DNA of 64,000 nucleotides from Herbaspirillum sp. DW155 (lineage in GTDB: Bacteria; Pseudomonadota; Gammaproteobacteria; Burkholderiales; Burkholderiaceae_D). The notes beneath the pieces are model-generated. The model made no database searches. It saw nothing but the letters and a program-made list of their open reading frames with translations, and was not told the origin of the DNA. Made by a program: the position numbers and the translations under genes. The stretch spans positions 3,968,001-4,032,000 of the forward strand of contig NZ_AP029028.1 in the NCBI RefSeq assembly GCF_037076565.1, written 5' to 3'. Shown piece by piece: positions 57,729 to 64,000 of this stretch (the stretch's first letter is position 1; each line of letters opens with the position of its first letter).

Positions 57729-58568
57729 TCAGGCAGTGAGTCGGTTGTCGATCATATTCGATTCCAACCAGGCTCGACGAACCGTAGCTGGAGGTTGGTA
57801 GTTATGTGCGCTATGCGGTCTGCGCTCGTTGTAGAACTGACGCCATCTTTCAATCAGCACCTTCGCTTCTGCCCGGCTGCGGAACCACTCCCGGTTAAGC
57901 AGTTCGTCACGCAGCTTGCCATTGAAGCTTTCCTCGAATCCGTTCTGCCATGGACTGCCTGGCGCAATGAAGGCCGGACCAACTGAGGCGTCCCGCAGCC
58001 ATCGCATGACCTTGGCCGCTGTGAACTCTGCGCCGTTGTCCGACCTTACGTAGGCCGGCTTTCCATGTAACCGCATCAATCGCGAGAGCGTCAGGATGAC
58101 GTCCTGGGAACGCAAACTGGCAGCAACTTCGATGGCCAGGCATTCCCGGGTGTATTCATCGATCACGCACAGCATCTTCAACGAGCGTCCATCCACCATC
58201 TGGTCATGAACAAAGTCGTAGCTCCAGACTGAATTAGGCTTGGTTGCTGCAGGCAACCGAATATCGTTGCCGCATCGACGCCTGCGAGGCCGCTTTCGTG
58301 GAATGCCCAGTTTTAGAGCGCTCCAGAGCCGTCGCACTCGGGACTCGCCCAAGGCCAGCTAGGCAGACATACGCCGGTAGCCGAAGCGAGGGACCTCTTG
58401 CGACGCCGCGATGAGCTGCTGCGTCAGGCTCCGATCCTTTTCGGGTTGTAGCAACTGATAACCTGCTACCCGCCGGCTCAGCTCCAGATAACGACATGCC
58501 TTGCGTTGCGACAGCCCCCGACGAGTAAGGACTTCCAGCGCTTCGCGCCGGCCCGCGAAGGTCTTCAT
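57729..58568 (-). pseudogene. IS407-group transposase OrfB with in-frame TAG
   Basis: One frame encodes a complete IS3-type OrfB except for a TAG at 58359-58361, between VPRFGYRRMSA and [18 protein letters not shown]. The rve core downstream is otherwise intact, with [33 protein letters not shown] and [20 protein letters not shown] (DDE). Homologous sequence would have a Trp-like codon there, so a single TGG to TAG change is likely. Without suppression no full OrfB is made. Confidence 0.88.
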
Positions 58569-58828
58569 TTTTTTCGGCTTAACTCCTTCAAGCCATCAAT
58601 CACCAGCAGTTGTTCCGCCACCATGCGTTTGAGCTTGTCGTTCTCGGACTCAAGCTCTCTGAGCCGCCGGGCGTCCGAGACATCCATACCGCCAAACTTG
58701 TTTCTCCAGCGGTAAAAGGTCTGCTCAGTAATGTTGTGGCGCTTGCACAGATCTACCGTCGCAATCTCCTTGCTCTCCGCCTCCCGCAAGATGCTGATGA
58801 TCTGTTCGTCCGTAAATCTCTTCTTCAT
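58565..58828 (-). CDS. IS407-group transposase OrfA
   Basis: An 87-aa HTH protein: KKRFTDEQIISILREAESKE, DLCKRHNITEQTFYRWRNKF and a coiled coil (RRLRELESENDKLKRMVAEQ). This is the standard OrfA of the IS407 group. It overlaps orfB by 4 bp. Start ATG 58828 has AAGGAGAA upstream. Confidence 0.9.
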   Translation of the reverse strand: MKKRFTDEQIISILREAESKEIATVDLCKRHNITEQTFYRWRNKFGGMDVSDARRLRELESENDKLKRMVAEQLLVIDGLKELSRKK

Positions 58829-59143
58829 TGAGTTCTCCTTGGCGTTAGCATAAAGAACTCACTTATCCGGTGGCTACAAAATTCGTCTCAGGTCACGGTA
58901 ATTCTCTTCAAGGAGATGACCACTAGGCCGAGGAATCCTTAGCGGGCGGGATAAAAAGTTAGTGACCGGAAATTATTTCCCTAACTGCACTTATTGCGCC
59001 CTACCTCTATCCATTACTCGACAAATGGAGGAAGGAACGGAGTGTGGTATTGTTACGCCAAATAGAGTAACTCCAGACGGTGTTACCCAAAATGGTTTAG
59101 TCAGGCTAATCCGGACGGTTTAACTTTGCGAGAGGAAATTGCC

Positions 59144-59485
59144 ATGAGTTATCAAGAAATCGTCGCTCGCGCACTCAAAGGGCGCACCGTGAACGCAACC
59201 GCGAAGCAGTGGGGCTTGCCGCAGGCGACGTTAGATAGATATGTGAAGGGGCAACGCTTGCCGGATTACACGACAGCAAAGAAGATGGCGGACGAGGCTG
59301 GAGTCAGCTACGGAGAAATGTTTGAAATACTTGCACTAGAAGAAGAGAAAAGAAAAGGATATAATCGCGCTCCTTCAGCTGATGTAGCTCAGTTGGTAGA
59401 GCAACTGATTCGTAATCAAATCGCACGAATCAGTAAATCCCGGCAACGCCTTAGGCAGTTACGACGTAAAAATTTCACTAATTGA
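59144..59485 (+). CDS. Phage-type HTH protein whose frame runs into a tRNA fragment
   Basis: A 113-residue frame. Residues 1-75 look real: SYQEIVARALKGRTVNATAK, QWGLPQATLDRYVKGQRLPD and TTAKKMADEAGVSYGEMFEI form a Cro/DUF3693-like HTH of the kind found in inoviruses. AGAGGAAA precedes ATG 59144. From about residue 79 (SADVAQLVEQLIRNQ) the frame is translated tRNA-Thr sequence and then an att-like module, so the native C-terminus is lost or replaced. It is probably a relic of the same inovirus as the fragments at 54.8-55.5 kb. Confidence 0.65.
   Translation: MSYQEIVARALKGRTVNATAKQWGLPQATLDRYVKGQRLPDYTTAKKMADEAGVSYGEMFEILALEEEKRKGYNRAPSADVAQLVEQLIRNQIARISKSRQRLRQLRRKNFTN
59378..59418 (+). tRNA. 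5' half of a tRNA-Thr(CGU) gene, truncated after the anticodon
   Basis: GCTGATGTAGCTCAGTTGGT continuing AGAGCAACTGATTCGTAATCA is the acceptor 5' strand, D-arm and anticodon arm with anticodon CGT. The expected variable loop, T-arm and acceptor 3' strand are absent. A TATAAT at 59360-59365 could be its original -10 box. It is not functional by itself. Confidence 0.8.
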
Positions 59486-59511
59486 AAAGCCCGCGCAAGC
59501 GGGCTTTTTCA
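59404..59511 (+). repeat. Candidate att junction and hairpin module B
   Basis: Perfect 10-bp inverted repeat ACTGATTCGT (59404-59413) / ACGAATCAGT (59425-59434) across the tRNA anticodon loop, then sequence shared with module A (50275-50318), then the terminator-like AAAAGCCCGCGCAAGCGGGC with T-run at 59485-59511. Read as the junction where an integrase-borne element entered the tRNA gene. Confidence 0.6.
59485..59511. terminator. Bidirectional terminator between HTH gene and OLD nuclease gene
   Basis: GAAAAGCCCGC - GCAA - GCGGGCTTTTTC, eight-pair stem with A and T runs. Confidence 0.9.
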
Positions 59512-59570
59512 TGCGTGAATTACAAACACAAACGCCTGCAGAAGAAACTGGCGCTTACTGCATTAAATCC

Positions 59571-61514
59571 TCACGCATCACCTTTTCCAGCAAAACGAAT
59601 TTCTTCACCAAGTCCATGGCCCTTGGCCCAGGCAGCAATCTTCGTTCGTAACCAACCATCATAATCCACACACTGCGGATCTTCGCTACTGAATGGCTCA
59701 AGATCAGAAGATGACATTAATTCCGTAAGCAAATGCTGAACCTTCGCTTGCAGCTCTTTACTGCCAGCTATAGCAAGATAGGCACTCAAAGGCTTGTCTT
59801 TGTTCTCCTCCTCCCCTCCTAAAAAGCGTTCAAAGTCTGGAACACTCACTCGATGACGAACTTCCACGCCACTCTCTCGAGCTAGCTGAACAGCCTGCAA
59901 AATCTTTATATTCTCTGTCCACATGCCATTCGCAGAACCGTCCTTCTTATACGGCGGATCCACATCATGAAGCAAACCAAAATTGATTTTAAAATGAGTT
60001 AAAACTGAGATTAGCGGCGCAAGAATAGCCTTCCCTCGGGCTCGTACGATAGTTATCTGGTTCAAAAGAGCGTGGTCGGTCTCGACGATAGAAGATATAA
60101 ACGCGGCATGTTCGGTATCTCCCTCGACGAGAATTGGGTAAGAACCAAAAAAAACTTCCGAAAAACTGGGATCAATATGTTGGAGGGCTGCAAGGCGACG
60201 CTTATCCTCAGTATTGAATCCAATCAAGTCGGAACGATAGGTCCGATGCGTGACGCCCCCATCCGAACCACCAGATCGCTCGAGACGCACAATCGTAGTA
60301 TGGTCCTCGAACGGATTAATGAAGTAGGGGGAGTGCGTAGTAAGCATTACTTGCCAGTCAGGGTTACTCGCAAGCTGATACAGATGCCGCTGCGCCGCCC
60401 GTGCAGCAATCGGATGCAACGCGTTCTCTGGCTCATCTATAAGAAGAAGATAACCTGGGAATGCAGGATCGTCGTCACTTACCGGAATCGCCCCACCTGC
60501 ATCATGAGCACGCAATTTTGCTTGCAGCTCCTCAATTTTACTGTCTTGAGCGGCAACATCTTCACCTTTCTTCTTTTTTTTGGCTTCACAGTCTTTAATG
60601 CCTTTCAACAGAGAATCGCGATATTCAGCTCTCAATTCACCATCCCTGCTGAGTTCGTTATGTACTTGCACCATCGCCCAAAATAAAGCACGCCGAGCAC
60701 CAGTGCCCTGATGATGAAGAGATGTCTTCGTCCTATCGTCGGATACGTCTAACGTTGATCCATTTTTCAATAAATCGCCAAGCTTAGGTGATAGGGGGAG
60801 GGTGCTAACGTTCAACTGAACATGTAGCGAAGGAAAAATACTCTGAAACCCGTTAGTAACACGATCTGAAACTTTTTGGAAATGCTCGGTATGCTCAGCA
60901 CTCAGCGTAGCTATTTGACTAGCAATATCAGATATAGCGTGCGCGAGCCGGGACTCTTTATTCAACCGTTCTTCTTCGACCCTTCTAATCAACGGTGCCA
61001 AAACAAGCTGCAAAAGAGTCTCCTCCATCTTTGCCGTGTCATCTAGCGAGCCAATACGTATAGGCCTCGGCAATCTAGATAGGAAAACAGGATCAGCCCC
61101 CCCTGCCTTCGCGTCCTCGGCCCAGCCACCTGAACCACCATTTGCAGAAGGGTCCCAAGTAGAGCGAATTTGGGAAAAACTGGGCGCAAACCACTGCCAG
61201 CGACTGCGTACTATACGCAAGCCATCAACGTCTTCTTTCCACTTAGGGTCGACATTACCAATACCATCGGGGATATGCACGTCGAGAAAGATTTCAGATG
61301 GCTCATCGTCAGGAGCGTGCTGGTACCTGTCTCTAGCTACTGTAAAAGGAAGCGTTCCCTTTGCCAGCTCATAAGACCTTAAGATGGTTGACTTACCGGC
61401 GTTGTTACGCCCGACCAAACAGACCACATCGTCTAACGCGACTTCCACGCCCTCAGGCCCCACACACCCAATATTGCGTACTGAGATACGCACCAACTTC
61501 GATCTATTATTCAC
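59571..61514 (-). CDS. OLD-family ATP-dependent nuclease (AAA ATPase with TOPRIM domain)
   Basis: A 647-aa protein. The ABC-type ATPase part has Walker A GRNNAGKST (35-43), a signature-like QGTGARRALFWAM, a Lys/Glu-rich coiled coil (about 300-345, KKKKKGEDVAAQDSKIEELQ) and Walker B YLLLIDEPENALHP, then LTTHSPYF. The C-terminal TOPRIM has ILVEGDTEHAAF and, further on, LLHDVDPPY, the metal-binding acids of OLD nucleases. OLD proteins act in phage exclusion, alone or with partners such as the GajB helicase, which is not next to it here. It follows a restriction endonuclease gene by 238 bp on the same strand with a terminator between, so it is a separate unit in a defence island. GC is low. Confidence 0.88.
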   Translation of the reverse strand: MNNRSKLVRISVRNIGCVGPEGVEVALDDVVCLVGRNNAGKSTILRSYELAKGTLPFTVARDRYQHAPDDEPSEIFLDVHIPDGIGNVDPKWKEDVDGLRIVRSRWQWFAPSFSQIRSTWDPSANGGSGGWAEDAKAGGADPVFLSRLPRPIRIGSLDDTAKMEETLLQLVLAPLIRRVEEERLNKESRLAHAISDIASQIATLSAEHTEHFQKVSDRVTNGFQSIFPSLHVQLNVSTLPLSPKLGDLLKNGSTLDVSDDRTKTSLHHQGTGARRALFWAMVQVHNELSRDGELRAEYRDSLLKGIKDCEAKKKKKGEDVAAQDSKIEELQAKLRAHDAGGAIPVSDDDPAFPGYLLLIDEPENALHPIAARAAQRHLYQLASNPDWQVMLTTHSPYFINPFEDHTTIVRLERSGGSDGGVTHRTYRSDLIGFNTEDKRRLAALQHIDPSFSEVFFGSYPILVEGDTEHAAFISSIVETDHALLNQITIVRARGKAILAPLISVLTHFKINFGLLHDVDPPYKKDGSANGMWTENIKILQAVQLARESGVEVRHRVSVPDFERFLGGEEENKDKPLSAYLAIAGSKELQAKVQHLLTELMSSSDLEPFSSEDPQCVDYDGWLRTKIAAWAKGHGLGEEIRFAGKGDA

Positions 61515-61711
61515 GATCCCCCCTTTGAAATTTATGGCGCCCTTTTCTAACCCCTGACATCACCATTGACATGCTGATCTGGCAATTAATTTTAATTTCA
61601 TTTTGGCTTTACATGCTTCGCCAAATTTATACGGAACTGATCCATCGCAATATCTTTTGAAACCTACTATAGACCAGGTGAGGCCATTTCTATAAGAAAT
61701 CCAGAACGGGC

Positions 61712-61740
61712 AAAAAAAGCTCGCCTAAGCGAGCTTTTTT
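61712..61740. terminator. Terminator after the restriction endonuclease gene
   Basis: AAAAAAAGCTCGC - CTAA - GCGAGCTTTTTT. It closes the leftward methyltransferase-endonuclease operon 13 bp after the stop codon. Confidence 0.92.
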
Positions 61741-61752
61741 CATTTCTTGATT

Positions 61753-62724
61753 TCAAGTAGGGATGCCTGTTAAAGAAATAATGCGATCCCGAAAATCAGA
61801 ATAATCTGAGCCGGTCGCCTTCGTCAGATCAGATATCTTATAGAACCTATTAGTGGAAGGTGATTCCTGGCGCGCCAAAGCCAAATCCATTTTATCTACA
61901 TTCACAACGGTCCAACATTCAGCATAGCCTTCGGCTCGGGCCTTTTGATGGCTCTTCTCCGCCTCCCCGAGCCGATTATGGATATTTGAAAAGTCTCGGC
62001 CCGCTTTCACTTCAATGGCGATTAACTGACGCCGTAAATTGGCGCTAACTTCTTCTTGAATGATAATGTCGGGATCAGCAGCGAATTGGATAAGTACAGT
62101 CCGCCCCGCCGCATTTTTAAGCTCGATAGAATTTATATCGCTATTCGTTACATGCGACTCAACAATTTCAAATATCGAATTAAAAACAATCCGAATTCCA
62201 GCGGCTCCGCGCCGAACATTGGCCCCGCCCCGCAATTGAGGACCTAGAGTTAGCAGCGTCAAATCACTGAGCAACTCCAAGCTCAACTGCTGCGTACCAA
62301 TTCCTGCTAACAAAAGAACCCCTGCTTCGCATAAAGACTCGCAAGCCTCCTGCAACAACGCCGAGTTCTTTGCAGTTATAACGCCACGCACCTCGAGCGC
62401 TTTAAGTGGCGCGAACCCTGTAGCTTTTGTATAGAACTCTTTTTGGCTGAAACCATACAGCATTCGGTAATAACCAAGCAAATTAGGAGAGGCTCTCAGA
62501 ATGGAAGGGACCGGAAATAAGACCTCGCCTCTCAAACCGTGACCAGCCAACAAAGAAAGACAATGGGCTGGGACAAAATCTCCGAGCTCCAAATCAATAG
62601 CAGGGATTTCCAATTCCCGAACCGTCGCCAGAAGAGCATCCTGAAGATGGAGCGACCTAATTTCTGCTAACGAAGCCGCAAACGATATTTGTAAAGTCGG
62701 ATCAGGTAAATTAAATTGCGACAA
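61753..62724 (-). CDS. Type II restriction endonuclease, XcyI/Cfr9I family
   Basis: A 323-aa protein resembling the XcyI family, whose members cut CCCGGG. The PD-(D/E)xK core is visible as FAADPDIIIQEEV and IAIEVKAGRDFSN (about 225-260). Upstream helical blocks LGYYRMLYGFSQKEFYTKAT and LKALEVRGVIT are family-like. The gene starts 11 bp after the methyltransferase stop on the same strand, the usual M-before-R order that lets DNA be protected first. Specificity is inferred from the family. The window contains several CCCGGG sites (for example 18191, 26069, 44222 and 52750) that would need protection. Length matches XcyI-type enzymes (about 330 aa). Confidence 0.82.
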   Translation of the reverse strand: MSQFNLPDPTLQISFAASLAEIRSLHLQDALLATVRELEIPAIDLELGDFVPAHCLSLLAGHGLRGEVLFPVPSILRASPNLLGYYRMLYGFSQKEFYTKATGFAPLKALEVRGVITAKNSALLQEACESLCEAGVLLLAGIGTQQLSLELLSDLTLLTLGPQLRGGANVRRGAAGIRIVFNSIFEIVESHVTNSDINSIELKNAAGRTVLIQFAADPDIIIQEEVSANLRRQLIAIEVKAGRDFSNIHNRLGEAEKSHQKARAEGYAECWTVVNVDKMDLALARQESPSTNRFYKISDLTKATGSDYSDFRDRIISLTGIPT

Positions 62725-62735
62725 TGTTTTTCCTC

Positions 62736-63596
62736 TTATGCTGCCACACGAATAACTGACAATTCATCGGCCGAAAGCCGAGATACTGCAAGTGAAACAT
62801 ATTCTGGATGAAGTTCCAGACCAACATATCGACGCCCCAGCTGCTCAGCAACCAAACCAACTGTGCCGGAGCCAAAAAATGGATCCAGAACAAAATCGCC
62901 GGGCCTTGAGGCCGCTCTGATGCACGGCTCAACCAATTTAGGTGGGAACGTGGCGAAGTGAGCACCGGCGAAGGGTGAAGTATGAATATTCCAAACAGTC
63001 CTACAATTGCGCCCATTGGGGTCTAAAACCGCTTCTCGGTCATAGTAGTACTGCTCGGACTTGGTAAACATGAATATGTACTCATGTGCCCGCGTCGGTC
63101 TGTCCTTCACGCTTTCTGGCATAGCGTTTGGCTTGTTCCAAACTATGTCGGCGCGTAAGAACCACCCGTCGTCCTGAAGAGCGAAGGCCAAGCGCCAAGG
63201 CACCCCCATCAGATCCTTCGGTTTTAGACCTTCTGGTGTATTTGGGCGCACACCCATAGCACGGGCGGGGTTTTTTTTATCGGGCGCTCGCCAACCACGA
63301 TTTCCGCTGGTATAGCCGTCTCCGATATTGAGCCACAAAACGCCATCATTCTTTAACACTCTGCGTGCCTCTGCAAAAACAGATTGCAGCCGATGAATAA
63401 ATTGCGGAAGCGTGGGCTCAAGGCCAATCTGATCAGCAACGTTGTAATCCCTCAGTCCCCAATAAGGGGGAGAGGTGACGATGCATTGAACGGATTCGGT
63501 GGGCAAGCGGCGAAGAATCGTCAGCGCATCCCCTTCAAAGATACTTGAATCGTTAAGCGCCAAATATCCAGGCTTAGAAATCTTACTTGCTCGCAT
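62736..63596 (-). CDS. DNA N4-cytosine methyltransferase of the XcyI-type restriction system
   Basis: A 286-aa enzyme. The catalytic motif IV comes first: VTSPPYWGLRDY (about 40-51), and the SAM-binding motif I last: DPFFGSGTVGLVAEQLG (about 240-256), the beta-class order. SPPY with this WGLRDY context is typical of N4-cytosine enzymes such as those paired with Cfr9I/XcyI/XmaI. It should methylate CCCGGG and protect the host. ATG 63596 begins MRASKISKPG; a shorter start is possible. It is the promoter-proximal gene of the M-R pair. Confidence 0.88.
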   Translation of the reverse strand: MRASKISKPGYLALNDSSIFEGDALTILRRLPTESVQCIVTSPPYWGLRDYNVADQIGLEPTLPQFIHRLQSVFAEARRVLKNDGVLWLNIGDGYTSGNRGWRAPDKKNPARAMGVRPNTPEGLKPKDLMGVPWRLAFALQDDGWFLRADIVWNKPNAMPESVKDRPTRAHEYIFMFTKSEQYYYDREAVLDPNGRNCRTVWNIHTSPFAGAHFATFPPKLVEPCIRAASRPGDFVLDPFFGSGTVGLVAEQLGRRYVGLELHPEYVSLAVSRLSADELSVIRVAA

Positions 63597-63713
63597 TTTT
63601 TTGGATGATATTGAAACTTTCAGCCGTCATGATACACCCGAAGAATGTTTAAGCCGTCCGACAGCACTCAAAAATGTTTCCAAAAAGAAAAATTCTGAGT
63701 GCGGATTGAAAAA

Positions 63714-64000
63714 TTATGTTGAGATAACAACAGACGGGAGATTTGAAACGAACGTCGATAAGTTCAAGTGAGAAAAATGGGCATATCTGCGTACCATCTC
63801 TGCAGACTCCCACCCGCCAAGTTCTTGAAGGGCGAGAAGCGGCGTTCCGCTCTGGACATGCCAACTCGCCCACGTATGGCGCAAATCGTGCCAACGGAAG
63901 TCTTGAATTCCTGCACGTACCAAAGCTTTATACCAAGCTGCCGTACTCGCTTGAACAATTTTGTTGCCTTTATATGTGAAAACGTAAATTGGATGCACAC
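63714..64000 (-). CDS. Tyrosine-type integrase, C-terminal catalytic part (N-terminus beyond window)
   Basis: The frame is open to the right edge, so only about 95 C-terminal residues are seen. They hold the catalytic box HDLRHTWASWHVQSGTPLLA (H and R) and the distal LGGWESAEMVRRYAHFS with His/Trp position and the nucleophilic Tyr. This is a phage or island integrase. With the tRNA-Thr junction at 59404 it suggests that the 59.4-64+ kb segment is a mobile island. The stop at 63714 lies 117 bp from the methyltransferase start, a gap with only promoter-like AT-rich sequence. Confidence 0.88.
   Translation of the reverse strand, partial: VHPIYVFTYKGNKIVQASTAAWYKALVRAGIQDFRWHDLRHTWASWHVQSGTPLLALQELGGWESAEMVRRYAHFSHLNLSTFVSNLPSVVIST

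Larger units (their letters stand above)
57702..58895 (-). mobile_element. IS3-family element, IS407 group, inactivated
   Basis: About 1194 bp. The left end TGACCTGCGTCGGTAATTTG and the right end (as reverse complement TGACCTGAGACGAATTTTGT) are imperfect inverted repeats that both continue into TAGCCA. The four bases outside the two ends (TAGC and CGGT) do not match, so no target duplication is left. orfB carries an in-frame stop. Confidence 0.85.

Noticed and set aside
59390..59485. C-terminus of the HTH protein (SADVAQLVEQLIRNQ...)
   Set aside because: It is translated tRNA and att sequence, not a protein domain.
49647..59511. Hairpin modules as integron attC sites
   Set aside because: No RYYYAAC / GTTRRRY core pairs and no integron integrase in the window.

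Overview
The window looks like a chromosome segment of a plant-associated betaproteobacterium of the Oxalobacteraceae, most like Herbaspirillum. The reasons are the GC-rich housekeeping genes and their neighbourhoods (opgGH, folA, dcd, hrpA, argA-yggX, rpiA), long ThyA and OpgH forms, and a type III effector cluster with HrpL-style promoters. The genus is inferred from gene content and style, not from a database match.

Layout. 1-21.4 kb is core genome: egtD (cut by the window edge), an MsbA-type ABC exporter, an old-yellow-enzyme reductase, DedA, thyA, a nitronate monooxygenase, a MacA-like adaptor with a NodT-type outer-membrane factor (no pump gene between them), opgGH, folA, a basic amino acid decarboxylase, a two-gene chromate transporter with a divergent LysR regulator, and dcd.

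21.4-30.6 kb is accessory. First comes a damaged type I secretion locus. One gene joins a duplicated membrane-protein N-terminus to the C-terminal end of an RTX protein. The next joins an HlyB-like N-terminus to an HlyD C-terminus and has lost the ATPase. An intact TolC-like gene follows. Then come degenerate copies of the hrpA tail and of the hlyB leader. After these lies a compact four-gene operon: outer-membrane barrel, Sec-exported protein with an internal double-glycine-type site, small membrane protein and periplasmic C39 peptidase. It looks like a self-contained processing and export system.

30.6-45.8 kb is core again: hrpA, argA, yggX, an M16 peptidase, rpiA, a Kef-type antiporter, an Lrp regulator and a LivK-type binding protein.

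45.8-57.7 kb is AT-richer and is read as a type III effector island. It encodes a 501-aa unknown protein, a GALA-like LRR protein, two small AvrPto-family proteins with N-terminal acylation signals, an 868-aa unknown protein and a 145-aa Ser-rich protein. Four of these have clear hrp-box-like promoters of the form GGAAC(C/T)-N16-nnACnnA, and the 868-aa gene has one 313 bp upstream. The island is interspersed with inovirus remnants, an IS2-like element, a broken IS407-like element and repeated GC hairpin modules.

59.1-64 kb holds a phage-type HTH gene that runs into the 5' half of a tRNA-Thr(CGU) gene, then an OLD-family nuclease, an XcyI-type restriction endonuclease, its N4-cytosine methyltransferase and the end of a tyrosine integrase. 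This reads as a small defence island inserted at a tRNA.
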